NCBI GenBank assembly: GCA_022711355.1
Contig: JAKLFE010000001.1
Coordinates: 152,664 to 216,663, forward strand
Direction of reading: 5' to 3'
DNA: 64,000 nt
Source of the DNA: Spirochaetota bacterium
Lineage (GTDB): Bacteria; Spirochaetota; Spirochaetia; Treponematales; Rectinemataceae
The notes under the pieces are model-generated. The model did no database searches, had not been told where the DNA came from, and saw nothing but the letters and a program-made list of their open reading frames with translations. Positions 1 through 8,551 of this stretch are shown piece after piece; position 1 is the first letter of the stretch, and every line of letters begins with the position of its first letter. The position numbers and the translations under genes are program-made.

Positions 1-1
1 G

Positions 2-202
2 CTCGATACCATCGAGTTCGACAGGTGCCAGGAGCTCTACCTGGATCATCCCTTCGAGGAGTCCCCCGATTTCTCGCGCGAGGTCCTGAGGATCCTCGAG
101 AGCGAGGACTTCCGCAGCCTCCTCGACGCGGCGCCGCGGCATCGGCCTCCCGACGCCGTACATGCTCCCGATACGGATCGAACAGCAACGGGGATCGACT
201 GA
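2..202 (+). CDS. C-terminal fragment of an unidentified protein
   Basis: An open frame enters from the left edge and stops at a TGA ending at 202, giving 66 residues. The segment is acidic and codon use matches real genes here. The stretch around ILESEDFRSLLDA resembles the last helix of the periplasmic-binding-like effector domain found at the end of molybdate-type HTH regulators and related proteins. After DAAP the sequence becomes atypical (PRHRPPDAVHA), so a frameshift near the end is possible. The function cannot be settled from this fragment. Confidence 0.45.
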   Translation, partial: LDTIEFDRCQELYLDHPFEESPDFSREVLRILESEDFRSLLDAAPRHRPPDAVHAPDTDRTATGID

Positions 203-363
203 GCCAAGGACTGCCGTATCTACGATGTCCCCCGTGGACGGGGCCCCGCGTGCCGGAGTCCCTGCCAGCCCCGGAGCCTGTCGAGCCAGCTCCACGCTGT
301 TAGGTACACGGGGTTGGGCGAGCGACGGACATTCCTCCGGCAGTCACCGAGACGGGGCGCCGC

Positions 364-401
364 AAAAAAAGGACCCCCGCTTGCCGGGGGCCCTTTTTTT
401 T
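364..401. terminator. Bidirectional Rho-independent terminator
   Basis: A run of seven A, a GC-rich stem (GGACCCCCG pairing with CGGGGGCCC, one mismatch) and a run of eight T form a symmetrical terminator. It can end the rightward gene that stops at 202 and the leftward mgl operon, whose last gene stops at 452. The stretch 203-363 holds no gene that I can support. Confidence 0.85.
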
Positions 402-451
402 GCGAGCGGGGCCCCGGCCTCGGAAAGTACCGAAGGGAGTCCCGTCAGGTA

Positions 452-1477
452 TTAGCGCTTGACCAGGTACTTGCGGATGTCGACCGCCACCGCCACGACG
501 ATGATGATGCCCTTGACGATCTGCTGCCAATAGGCCGACACGCCCAGGACGACGAGGCCGTTGTTGAGGACCTCGAAGATGAGGACGCCGGTGATCATGC
601 CGCCGACCGTGCCGATGCCGCCCGAGGTCGAGACGCCGCCGATGACGCAGGCGGCGATGGCGTCGAGCTCGTAGCCGTTGCCGTAGTTGTTGGTCGCGCC
701 GCCGGTGCGGGCGGCGAGGAGGGCGCCGGCCAGGCCGTAGAGGAGGCCGCCGATGGCGTAGATCAGGAGGGTATTCCTCCAGACCGAGACGCCCGAGACC
801 ACGGCCGCGTCGGGGTTGCCGCCGATCGCGAAGATGTTCTTGCCCAGGCGGGTCTTGTTGTGGAGCACGTAGATGACCAGGGCCACGGCCGCCGCTATCA
901 GGATGAGGTTCGGGATCCCCAGGGTGTCCCCCGTCCCGATGTTGGTGAAGTCCTCGCGCAGGCCGCCGAGGGGCTGGGCGCCCATGGGCGGCCGGTCGAC
1001 GTAGAGGGAGACGGCGCCGTAGACGATGACCATCATGCCCAAGGTGGCGATGAAGGGCGGGACCTTGAGGAAGGCGACGACGGAGCCGTTCAGGAGCCCG
1101 ACGAGGAGTCCCACGCCGATGGCCGCGAGGACCGGTACGAGGAGGGGGAGGTCGGGCATGCCCTTGAAGAGCTTCGAGGCGTAGTCGGCGCGCTGGGCGA
1201 GGGAGGCCGAGACGACGGCCGCGAGGCCCACGGTGCGGCCCGCCGAGAGGTCGGTGCCCCGTGTGATGAGGATGCCGCCGCAGCCCAGGGCTATGACGGC
1301 CCTGACCGAGGAGATCCTGAGGATGTTGACGAGGTTGGCGGGGTTCAGGAAGCTCGGCCTGGCGATCCCGATCGCGACGACGAGTCCGAGGAGGACCAGG
1401 ACGATGGCGTTCTTGCTCGCGAATTCCCTCGCGACCTGGGACCTGGGCTTCAGCGCGCCCGTTGCTCCGTTGCTCAT
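452..1477 (-). CDS. mglC: Galactose/methylgalactoside ABC transporter permease MglC
   Basis: A 341-residue inner-membrane permease of the CUT2 sugar transporter class. Hydrophobic helices run through the whole length, and the motif ITRGTDLSAGRTVGLAAV near residue 75 is the conserved 'G-x-DLS-x-G' loop of this family. The segment NNYGNGYELDAIAACVIGG near residue 245 is the conserved EAA-like region that contacts the ATPase. The start is supported by AAGGAGA nine bases upstream. It lies 13 bases after the mglA stop, as the third gene of mglBAC, and is followed by a strong terminator. The substrate could be galactose, glucose or a galactoside; the exact sugar is not determined by the sequence. 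Confidence 0.93.
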   Translation of the reverse strand: MSNGATGALKPRSQVAREFASKNAIVLVLLGLVVAIGIARPSFLNPANLVNILRISSVRAVIALGCGGILITRGTDLSAGRTVGLAAVVSASLAQRADYASKLFKGMPDLPLLVPVLAAIGVGLLVGLLNGSVVAFLKVPPFIATLGMMVIVYGAVSLYVDRPPMGAQPLGGLREDFTNIGTGDTLGIPNLILIAAAVALVIYVLHNKTRLGKNIFAIGGNPDAAVVSGVSVWRNTLLIYAIGGLLYGLAGALLAARTGGATNNYGNGYELDAIAACVIGGVSTSGGIGTVGGMITGVLIFEVLNNGLVVLGVSAYWQQIVKGIIIVVAVAVDIRKYLVKR

Positions 1478-1490
1478 TCCGCTCTCCTTG

Positions 1491-3008
1491 TCATGACATG
1501 AACTGGGTCGCCAGTTCCATGATGCGTTCCTGGGTCGCCGCTTTGCCGTCCAATATGCCGGTGGCCCGGCCCTCGCACATCACCATGATCCGGTCCGACA
1601 TGCCGAGGAGCTCGGGCATCTCCGAGGAGATCATGATGACGCTCTTGCCCCGCTTCGCGAGGTCCGCGATGATCGTGTAGATCTCGTACTTGGCCCCGAC
1701 GTCGATGCCCCGGGTGGGCTCGTCGAGGATGAGGATCTCGGGCTCGGTGAGGAGCCAGCGCGCGAAGATGACCTTCTGCTGGTTCCCTCCCGAGAGGCTC
1801 TGGATGAGTGTGGCGGCCGAGGGGGTCTTGACCCTGAGCATCTCCACGCTCCGCCGCACGTCGCCCTCGCCCCGCCTCCGGTCGAGGAGGAGGAGCCTGC
1901 CTATGTAGGTCGAGATGTTGGCGATGAGGGTGTTGTCGAGGACGGAGAGGACGGGGAAGATGCCCGTCGTCCGCCGGTCCTCGGTGAGCAGGGCTATCTT
2001 GTGGCGCTTGGCCTGGATGGCGTTCTGTATCGCGACGCGCTTCCCGCCGATCCTGATCTCGCCGGACTTGATCCCCCTGAGGCCGAAGATGGCCTCGACG
2101 AGCTCGGTGCGCTGGGCGCCGACCAGGCCCCCGAGGCCGAGGATCTCGCCGCGGCGCAGGTCGAAGCTGACGTCGCGGAAGGAGCGGGGGTTGGTCGAGG
2201 TCAGGCCCTCGACCTGCATGACCACCTCTCCGGGGACGTTCTCGCGGGGCGGGAAGCGGTGCACGAGGTCGCGGCCGACCATGCGGTTGATGATGAGGTC
2301 GGTCGTCAGCTCCTTGGCGGGGTAGGTGCCGACCCGCCTGCCGTCGCGCATGATCGTCACCTCGTCGGAGATCTCGAGGATCTCCTCCATCTTGTGGGAG
2401 ATGTAGAGGATGGCGATCCCCTCGGACCGGAGCTTGCGGATGATCCCGAAGAGGTGCTTGACCTCGTTCTCGGTCAGGGACGAGGTCGGCTCGTCCATGA
2501 TGATGACCTTCGCGTTGTACGAAACCGCTTTCGCGATCTCCATCGACTGGATCTTGGAGACGGAGAGGTTCTGGACCCAGGTCTTGGGGTCGATCTCCAT
2601 CCGGAGGTCCTCGAAGAGCTTGCGCGTGTCGCGGAGCATCTTCGCCTTGTTGACGAGCTTGAACAGCCCGAAGTTGCGCGTGGGGTAGCGGCCGAGCCAG
2701 ATGTTCTCCGCCACGCTCATGAAGGGGATGGGGTGGAGCTCCTGGTGGATCATGGCGATGCCGGCGTCGAGGGCCTGCCGGGCCCCGGCGAAGGCCACGG
2801 GCCTGCCCCCGAGGACTATCTGGCCCTCGTCGGGCTCGTAGATCCCGAAGAGGCACTTCATGAGGGTCGACTTCCCCGCTCCGTTCTCGCCCATGAGGGC
2901 GTGGACGCTGCCGGGCCTGACCTGGATCGAGACGTCGTCGAGCGCCTTCACGCCGGGGAAGACCTTGGTGATAGCGCGCATCTCTACGGCGAAGCCGTTT
3001 TCGCTCAT
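1491..3008 (-). CDS. mglA: Sugar ABC transporter ATP-binding protein MglA
   Basis: A 505-residue double ATPase of the CUT2 class. The N-terminal half has Walker A GENGAGKST at about residues 40-48, a degenerate signature LSVSKIQ and Walker B VIIMDEP. The C-terminal half has a degenerate Walker A (GGLVGAQRTEL), a perfect signature LSGGNQQK and Walker B ILILDEP. This asymmetry is normal for MglA/RbsA. I chose the ATG at 3008 (MSENGFAVEM) because AGGAGG lies ten bases upstream; a longer frame reaches 3095 but its added residues are not family-like and would run into the intercistronic hairpin. It couples ATP hydrolysis to uptake through MglC. Confidence 0.94.
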   Translation of the reverse strand: MSENGFAVEMRAITKVFPGVKALDDVSIQVRPGSVHALMGENGAGKSTLMKCLFGIYEPDEGQIVLGGRPVAFAGARQALDAGIAMIHQELHPIPFMSVAENIWLGRYPTRNFGLFKLVNKAKMLRDTRKLFEDLRMEIDPKTWVQNLSVSKIQSMEIAKAVSYNAKVIIMDEPTSSLTENEVKHLFGIIRKLRSEGIAILYISHKMEEILEISDEVTIMRDGRRVGTYPAKELTTDLIINRMVGRDLVHRFPPRENVPGEVVMQVEGLTSTNPRSFRDVSFDLRRGEILGLGGLVGAQRTELVEAIFGLRGIKSGEIRIGGKRVAIQNAIQAKRHKIALLTEDRRTTGIFPVLSVLDNTLIANISTYIGRLLLLDRRRGEGDVRRSVEMLRVKTPSAATLIQSLSGGNQQKVIFARWLLTEPEILILDEPTRGIDVGAKYEIYTIIADLAKRGKSVIMISSEMPELLGMSDRIMVMCEGRATGILDGKAATQERIMELATQFMS

Positions 3009-3089
3009 CGGGTCCGTACCTCCTGCAAGCCCGGGTCGGGCGACGCACGCCCGCATTGTAGCACAGTATCGCCGGGTATCGTTATAGCC

Positions 3090-3121
3090 GAGCACGGGGG
3101 CGCTCGCGCGCCCCCGTGCTC
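3090..3121 (-). promoter_or_regulatory. mglB-mglA intercistronic stem-loop
   Basis: A perfect 14-bp inverted repeat, GAGCACGGGGGCGC and its complement, around a four-base loop. It has no following T-run on the minus strand, so it is unlikely to be a full terminator. It sits between the mglB stop (3160) and the mglA start (3008). A hairpin here is well placed to protect the 3' end of mglB mRNA or to attenuate read-through, keeping binding protein in excess of the membrane components. Confidence 0.75.
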
Positions 3122-3159
3122 GTGAGATCGCGGTGGCCTCGAGCGAGGCCGCCCCGGGC

Positions 3160-4170
3160 TTACTTCTTGAACTGCTTGTAGTTGTCCTTGGTCACCTTCT
3201 GGTAGGGGACCCAGACGTACTTGCCCTTGGGATCGGGCTTGCCCTCGGCGTTGGCGAGGGGGGCGACCGCGGTGGCGGCGCTCTTGCCCTGGGCCAGGCT
3301 GTAGGCGAGCTCCCAGGTGGCGAGGCCCTGGTTCGTGGCGTCGTTCAGGACGGTGCCGAGGAGGAAGCCCTGCTCGAGGGCGTCCAGGGCGGGGGGAGTG
3401 GCGTCGACGCCGACGACGGGCATGAACTTGCCGCCCTTGAAGTAGCCGGCGGCCTTGAGGGCCTCGATGGCGCCGAGGGCCATGTCGTCGTTGTTGGCGA
3501 ACACGACCTCGATCTTGCCCGCGTAGGCGGTGAGCCAGGCGGCCATCTTCTCCTGGGCCTTCGGGCGGTCCCACATGGCGGTGTCCTCGGCGAGCTTCTG
3601 CACCTTGATGCCGGCCTTCACGACGGCCTCGATGGAGTACTGGGTGCGGAACTTCGCGTCGGTGTTGGAGGGATCGCCGATGAGCATGACGTACTGGAGG
3701 ACCCCGTCCTTGTTGAGGTCGGCGGAGGGGTTCTTCTTCCAGTAGTCGGCGACGATCTCGCCTTCCATGGTGCCGGAGTCCTGGGCCTTGGCGCCGACGT
3801 AGTAGGCCTTGTCGTACTTGGCCATGTCGGCGGCGACGGGCTCGCGGTTGAAGAGGACCAGCGGCAGGTTCTTGGCCTTGGCCTTGCCGATGAGGACGGA
3901 CACGGCGGAGGGGTCGACCATGTTGATGGCGAGGCTCTTCATGCCCTGGACGATGAACTGGTCGACCTGGTCGTTCTGCTTCGGCTGGTCGTACTGGCTG
4001 TCCTGGACGGAGAGGGTGGCCTTGCCCTTGGCCGCGGTCTCGATGGTGTTGCGGACGTAGGACATGAAGGTGTCGTCGAACTTGTAGATGCACACGCCGA
4101 TCTTGGGCTGGGCGAAGACGCTCGAGCCGAGGGCAGCGAGCACGAGGAGAGCGAAGAGGAAACGCTTCAT
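3160..4170 (-). CDS. mglB: Periplasmic galactose/glucose-binding protein MglB
   Basis: A 336-residue secreted binding protein of the Peripla_BP_4 class. Residues 1-21 form a signal peptide (MKRFLFALLVLAALGSSVFA) with a signal peptidase I site before QPKIG; no lipobox is present. Typical family features follow: KIGVCIYKFDDTFMSYVR at the mature N-terminus, LPLVLFNREP near residue 110, and VFANNDDMALGAIEAL near residue 235, which is the conserved ligand-contact loop. The start has GGAGG seven bases upstream. It is the first gene of mglBAC, separated from mglA by a stable hairpin, and its promoter region faces the AraC-type response regulator gene that ends at 4369. Confidence 0.93.
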   Translation of the reverse strand: MKRFLFALLVLAALGSSVFAQPKIGVCIYKFDDTFMSYVRNTIETAAKGKATLSVQDSQYDQPKQNDQVDQFIVQGMKSLAINMVDPSAVSVLIGKAKAKNLPLVLFNREPVAADMAKYDKAYYVGAKAQDSGTMEGEIVADYWKKNPSADLNKDGVLQYVMLIGDPSNTDAKFRTQYSIEAVVKAGIKVQKLAEDTAMWDRPKAQEKMAAWLTAYAGKIEVVFANNDDMALGAIEALKAAGYFKGGKFMPVVGVDATPPALDALEQGFLLGTVLNDATNQGLATWELAYSLAQGKSAATAVAPLANAEGKPDPKGKYVWVPYQKVTKDNYKQFKK

Positions 4171-4231
4171 CCGGAGACCTCCTTGATTACTTCGTCGGCC
4201 GGTTCCCGTAGACGGGGGCCGCGACCCTACC

Positions 4232-4260
4232 AGTATTCGCCCTTTTCCCGAATCGGTCAG
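4232..4260 (-). promoter_or_regulatory. Candidate promoter of mglBAC
   Basis: On the minus strand CTGACC and AATACT are separated by exactly 17 bases, each matching the sigma-70 consensus at four of six positions, about 60 bases before the mglB start. The match is moderate, which would fit activation by the neighbouring AraC-type regulator. Confidence 0.4.
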
Positions 4261-4368
4261 CAGGATTTTGCGCGCGAGCACGCGCACCGGAGGCCCCGAC
4301 CGGCGCGGGGCGGGGACCGGGACTAGCACGATGCCGCGCGGGAGGGGGGCGGAAAAGTCCAGACGCCC

Positions 4369-5952
4369 TTACTGGAGGGAGTCGGCCGGGGGACGCTCCC
4401 CCGCGGCGAAGGCGGTCGGGGTGAGGCCAGTCATCTTCTTGAAGAGGCGGGAGAAGTAGTTGGGATCGGGATAGCCGCAGGCGGCGCTGACCTCCTTGAC
4501 GGAGCAGCCGGGGAGGGAGAGCATCTCGCGGGCCCGGGCGATCCGGTACTCGATCAGATAGTCCGAGAAGCCCCGGCCCGTCTCCTCGACGAAGAGCCGC
4601 GAGAGCCGGCCCGGCGAGACCCCCGCGGCGTCCGCGCAGGTCTCGAGGCCCGCCGCCTTCCCGTAGTTCGCCTCCACCCAGGTGAAGGCCCGGGCGACGG
4701 GGGGGGAGTAGCGGGGCTCGGCCCCGATCGAGGCGACCAGGCGCGAAAGCCGGGAGCGGGCGGCCAGGGCGAAGGCCGGGCCCTCGGCCCCGGCGCGGAG
4801 CTCCCCCGGGTCGAAGAGGGCCCTCGCCTCGGCAGGGTCGAGCGCGCCCCGCCTGGCCTGGGAACGGGCCGCGGCGGCGAGGAGGGAGGCTATCCTCCCC
4901 GCCTCGGGCCCGCCCACCCGGGGGGCCCGGGCCAGGGGACCGAGGAGCTTCTCGAAGGCGAGGGAGGCCCGGGCGGGCGAGGACTCGCGGAGGGCCGCGA
5001 GGAAGTCCTCGTCCTCCTCGAAGAGGCGGCCGCCCGGGCCCTCGACGGAGGAGGAGCCCGGGGTCCCGTTGCCGGGCGCGGGGGCCGGGGGGGACTGTCC
5101 CCCGGCGCCGAGGCCGGCGAGGGCCTCCGACCAGGCGAGGCTGGCCTCGGCCGCCGGCCGGGGCCGGCCCGAGCCGAGGCGGAGCTCGCCCCGCTCGAGC
5201 TCGGCGCCGAGGCCCGCGCGGGCCGCCTCGGCCAGCTCGGCCAGGCGCTCGGCCGCTGCGGCCTCGTCGCGGCCGGCCACGAAGGCGAGGCAGGTGCCCG
5301 CCACCAGGGGCCCGACGAGGGCCGGGCTGCGGTAGCGCAGGATCTCGCGGAAGCGGCGGTAGGCCTCGGCCGCCTGTCCGGGCCCCCCCGCGGGGAAGGC
5401 CGCCGCGAGGATGCCCGCCCAGCTCTCCACGATGCCGAGGGCATCCCGCGCGGCCTTCTGGCCCCCCTCCTCGGCGCCGAGCATGATCCCGGCCAGGTAG
5501 GCCGCCTCGGCGAGGGGGCGGAGCCGCTCCTCGCCCTCGCGGTGCTCCACCTCCCTCGTCTCGAGCTCGCGCTGCCGGTCGAGGTGGGCCGCGGCCGAGC
5601 GGAGGGCCCGCGCGAGCTCCTCGCGGCCGACGGGCTTGAGGAGGTAGCCCAGGACCCCGAGCTCCACGGCCTCGCGGGCTATGTCGAAGCGCTCGTAGGC
5701 CGTGACGAGGATGAAGACGGCGCCCGAGGAGCGGCGGCGGAGCTCGCGTATCGCGTCCAGGCCCGAGATGCCCGGCATCCGCACGTCCATGAGGACGATG
5801 TCGGGGGCGAGGGCGGGGGCCCGCTCGATGGCCTCCCGGCCCGAGGAAGCCGTGCCCACGACCTCGAATTCGGCGGCGAGGTCGCGCGAGGTCATCATGA
5901 CGATGCTCTCGACGAGGGGCCGCTCGTCGTCCACGACGAGGATCCGCTTCAT
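4369..5952 (-). CDS. AraC-family response regulator (YesN-like)
   Basis: A 527-residue two-component regulator. Residues 1-120 form a receiver domain with acidic residues D8 and D9, phosphoacceptor D56 (IVLMD), T84 and K106 (YLLKPVG). A poorly conserved alanine-rich middle region spans about 130-410. The last 100 residues are an AraC-type double helix-turn-helix ending in VKEVSAACGYPDPNYFSRLFKKMTGLTP. Its ATG overlaps the TGA of the histidine kinase gene (ATGA), so the two are translationally coupled. It lies directly upstream of mglBAC in the same orientation, which makes mgl the likely target. The partner kinase is LytS-like, a pairing usual for YesM/YesN systems. Confidence 0.9.
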   Translation of the reverse strand: MKRILVVDDERPLVESIVMMTSRDLAAEFEVVGTASSGREAIERAPALAPDIVLMDVRMPGISGLDAIRELRRRSSGAVFILVTAYERFDIAREAVELGVLGYLLKPVGREELARALRSAAAHLDRQRELETREVEHREGEERLRPLAEAAYLAGIMLGAEEGGQKAARDALGIVESWAGILAAAFPAGGPGQAAEAYRRFREILRYRSPALVGPLVAGTCLAFVAGRDEAAAAERLAELAEAARAGLGAELERGELRLGSGRPRPAAEASLAWSEALAGLGAGGQSPPAPAPGNGTPGSSSVEGPGGRLFEEDEDFLAALRESSPARASLAFEKLLGPLARAPRVGGPEAGRIASLLAAAARSQARRGALDPAEARALFDPGELRAGAEGPAFALAARSRLSRLVASIGAEPRYSPPVARAFTWVEANYGKAAGLETCADAAGVSPGRLSRLFVEETGRGFSDYLIEYRIARAREMLSLPGCSVKEVSAACGYPDPNYFSRLFKKMTGLTPTAFAAGERPPADSLQ

Positions 5953-7427
5953 GCCCAGCCTCCCGCCGCCGGCAGGCGGACGCGGACGGTGGTCCCCTCC
6001 CCCGGCGCGCTCTCGATCTCGACCCGCCCCAGGCCGCCGGTCGCCAGGGCCACGCGGCGCATGACGTTCCGCAGCCCGATGCCCCCCTCGCGCTCGCCCC
6101 GCGCGGCCTCGCCGCCCCCGGCCCGGAGGGCCTCGAGCTCGGCCCTAGCGATGCCGACCCCCGTGTCCGAGACCTCGAGGAGGACCTCGGAGCCCGCGCA
6201 GGCGACGCGGACGCGCACCGCGCCGCCCTCCTCGAGGTCGTGGAGGCCGTGGGTCACCGCGTTCTCGACGAGGGGCTGGAGGACGAGGGCCGGGGTCTCC
6301 GCGGAGAGGGCTTCGGGGTCGGCCTCGACGGAGAAGGAGTAGCGCTCGCCGAAGCGGAGCCGGAGGAGCCAGACGTAGCGCTCCACGCACTCGAGCTCGT
6401 CCGAGACGAGGACCGAGCGGGAGGGCGACTTGAGGGCGTAGCGGATGAAGCCCGAGAGCTTCTCCATGAAATTCCCGCTCCGCTCCGCCCCCTCGGCCAT
6501 GGCGAGCTGCATGCCCGCCGCCAGGGTGTTGAAGAGGAAGTGGGGATTGATCTGGGCCTGCAGCGCCAGGAGCTCGGCGTCCTTGAGCCTGCGGTCCATC
6601 TCGACCAGGCGCAGGTCCTCCTCCATGAGCCTCCGCTCGATCTCGGCCTTGGACTTGAGCTCGTCGAAGGCCGCGCGCACGCTCCGGCGCATGTTCTCGA
6701 AGGCCGAGGCCACGGTCGCGATCTCCTCGGCGGCCTCGATCGGGGGGAGCTCGCGGTCGTAGTCGCCGCGGCCGATGGCGCGGGCCGACTCGGCGAGGGC
6801 GGAGAGGGGCTCGGTGATGGCCCAGGCGTAGCGGACGAAGACCGTGAAGGCCATGATGAGCGCCGCGAGGACGAGGGCCGCGTTGGTCGCCACTATGGCG
6901 CCGATCCGGGGCTCGAGCCCCGTGTAGGCCTCGATCGAGGCGGCGAGGTTGCGGCGCTCGATCCGCTCGACGATGAGGTTGGCCAGCTCGGCGCCGCGCA
7001 GGGTGCTCTCGAAGCGGTCGGAGTAGACGGCGATCCGGCCCTCGGCCTTGGCGGAGGCGGCGGCCCCGGCGTCGAGGAGGTAGCGGTCCACGAGGCCCGC
7101 CAGCTCGCGCTGGAGGAGGAGGGCCTCGTCGGCCCTGACCTCGCGGTTGAGCGCGGCGGAGCGCTGGGCGAGGAGCTCCGCGGCGCCCTCGTAGGCCGCG
7201 AGGTAGTCGGGGCTCCGCGAGGTCAGGTAGCCGGAGAGGGCCTGGGCCGAGAGGGAGAGCCCGGAGCGGATCTCCTCGATGAGCTGGTTGCGCTCGAACA
7301 GGAGCCCCAGGCTCCGGGCGAGGGCGGCGGTGGCGAAGCCCGTGTAGAGGGTGGCGGCCCCGACGATCGCGAGCATCGAGAGCGTGACCGCGACCATCTT
7401 GCCGCGGAGGCTGGCGGGCCGCCTCAT
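5949..7427 (-). CDS. LytS/YesM-like sensor histidine kinase
   Basis: A 492-residue membrane kinase. A transmembrane helix at about 10-35, an extracytoplasmic helical region at about 40-175 and a second helix at about 178-200 are followed by a HAMP domain (about 200-255), a coiled coil (255-285) and the His_kinase domain with INPHFLFN, H296 being the phosphorylated residue. The ATPase domain has N389 in LVENAVTHG, DTGVG at 421-425 and GGIGLRNV at 448-455, so it looks active. The start codon overlaps the stop of the binding-protein gene (ATGA). The small extracytoplasmic region lacks a recognised ligand fold, consistent with sensing through the adjacent binding protein. Confidence 0.9.
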   Translation of the reverse strand: MRRPASLRGKMVAVTLSMLAIVGAATLYTGFATAALARSLGLLFERNQLIEEIRSGLSLSAQALSGYLTSRSPDYLAAYEGAAELLAQRSAALNREVRADEALLLQRELAGLVDRYLLDAGAAASAKAEGRIAVYSDRFESTLRGAELANLIVERIERRNLAASIEAYTGLEPRIGAIVATNAALVLAALIMAFTVFVRYAWAITEPLSALAESARAIGRGDYDRELPPIEAAEEIATVASAFENMRRSVRAAFDELKSKAEIERRLMEEDLRLVEMDRRLKDAELLALQAQINPHFLFNTLAAGMQLAMAEGAERSGNFMEKLSGFIRYALKSPSRSVLVSDELECVERYVWLLRLRFGERYSFSVEADPEALSAETPALVLQPLVENAVTHGLHDLEEGGAVRVRVACAGSEVLLEVSDTGVGIARAELEALRAGGGEAARGEREGGIGLRNVMRRVALATGGLGRVEIESAPGEGTTVRVRLPAAGGWA

Positions 7428-8410
7428 TCGGGCGAGTTCCCCGTCTTCACGTCGAAGTCGACCTCCCGCACCCCGGGGGGGAAGAGCCCTTCCTCCATGT
7501 CGGCGAAGGCGCGCGCCGCCTCCTCCCCGATCCGCCGCGAGTCCCGGACGAGGCTGGCCGCGACGACCCCGCTGCGGAGGTGGCGCGAGAGCTCGGGCGT
7601 GTCGTCGGCGCCGACGATCATCACCCTCCCCTCGAGGCCCCGGTCCATGACGACCTGGGCCGCGCCGAGGGTGTCGCGGGAGGTGGCGCAGAAGATGGCG
7701 TTGATCTCCGGCGCGGCGGCGAGGAGGGTCGCGGCGGCCACCTCGCCCGAGAAGGAGCCCGGGCCGGCGCGGATGGTGCCGAGGATCTTCGCCCCCGGGT
7801 AGGTGGCCGCGGCGGCGGCGACGCCCTTGTACAGGGAGTCCTCCTCGGGCAGGGCCGAGCCCCCGCCGGCGGGGAGGATGATTCCGATGCGGGCCCGCTG
7901 GGCGAGGGCGCCGGTGATGAGGCGCCCCCCGCCGAAGCCCTGGAAGAGGGGGGCCGAGCCGATGAAGCAGGGCAGGACCCCGGAGGGCGCCTCCTTGCCG
8001 ACGGCGACGAAGACCACCCCGGCGGCCTCGGCCCGGGCGGCGCGGCCCTGGACGTCCTCGTCGCGGGCCGCGTACATGACGATCCCGTCGGCGCCCGAGC
8101 GGAGGCCGATATCGAACCAGCGCTCGGCCTCCTCCGGGGAGGAGGGAAGGTAGCGCTCCACCTGCAGCGCCGCGTCGACGCCGGGCGCCGCGGAGGAGAG
8201 GCCCTCGAGGAGGCGGGAGAAGTAGGTGTCGTCGGAGGCCGGCAGGATGACCAGGAGATGGAGCCGGGCCCGGTGGGAGCTCGCCGAGCCCGCTATTCCC
8301 GCGGCCGCGAGGGCCTCGCGGCCCTTGCGCACCAGATCGGCGTTGAGGAGGGCGGCGCCGAGGAAGACGAGCCCGAAGAACGCGGCGAGGATCCAAGCCA
8401 GCCTCTTCAT
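7424..8410 (-). CDS. Membrane-anchored sugar-binding protein, sensor partner of the kinase
   Basis: A 328-residue protein of the Peripla_BP_4 type. The N-terminal helix MKRLAWILAAFFGLVFLGAA has no clear cleavage site or lipobox, so it may stay anchored in the inner membrane. The two-lobed binding fold is seen in HLLVILPASDDTYFSRLLEG near residue 50, GADGIVMYAARDE near 105 and MIVGADDTPELSRHLRSG near 265. It heads the operon with the LytS-like kinase and the YesN-like regulator, all joined by ATGA overlaps. The arrangement matches sugar-sensing systems such as XylFII-LytS in clostridia, in which a dedicated binding protein signals to the kinase rather than feeding a transporter. Upstream, TATAGT lies eight bases before the ATG. 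Confidence 0.85.
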   Translation of the reverse strand: MKRLAWILAAFFGLVFLGAALLNADLVRKGREALAAAGIAGSASSHRARLHLLVILPASDDTYFSRLLEGLSSAAPGVDAALQVERYLPSSPEEAERWFDIGLRSGADGIVMYAARDEDVQGRAARAEAAGVVFVAVGKEAPSGVLPCFIGSAPLFQGFGGGRLITGALAQRARIGIILPAGGGSALPEEDSLYKGVAAAAATYPGAKILGTIRAGPGSFSGEVAAATLLAAAPEINAIFCATSRDTLGAAQVVMDRGLEGRVMIVGADDTPELSRHLRSGVVAASLVRDSRRIGEEAARAFADMEEGLFPPGVREVDFDVKTGNSPE

Positions 8411-8418
8411 CGGGGGTG

Positions 8419-8424
8419 ACTATA
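8419..8424 (-). promoter_or_regulatory. -10 element, leaderless start of the sensor operon
   Basis: TATAGT on the minus strand, preceded by GC as in several genes here, lies eight bases before the ATG at 8410. There is no Shine-Dalgarno sequence in between (CACCCCCG) and no good -35. Confidence 0.5.
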
Positions 8425-8551
8425 GCACGATTCGGCGCGGGAGAGGAACGAAGGCCGCTCGCGCCGGCGCTTCGCGCTTTATGCCGCTTCCGTCCGAGCC
8501 GACCATGGTGTATGATGGCCGAAATACGCGCGGCCCGACGCCGCGCGGCGG

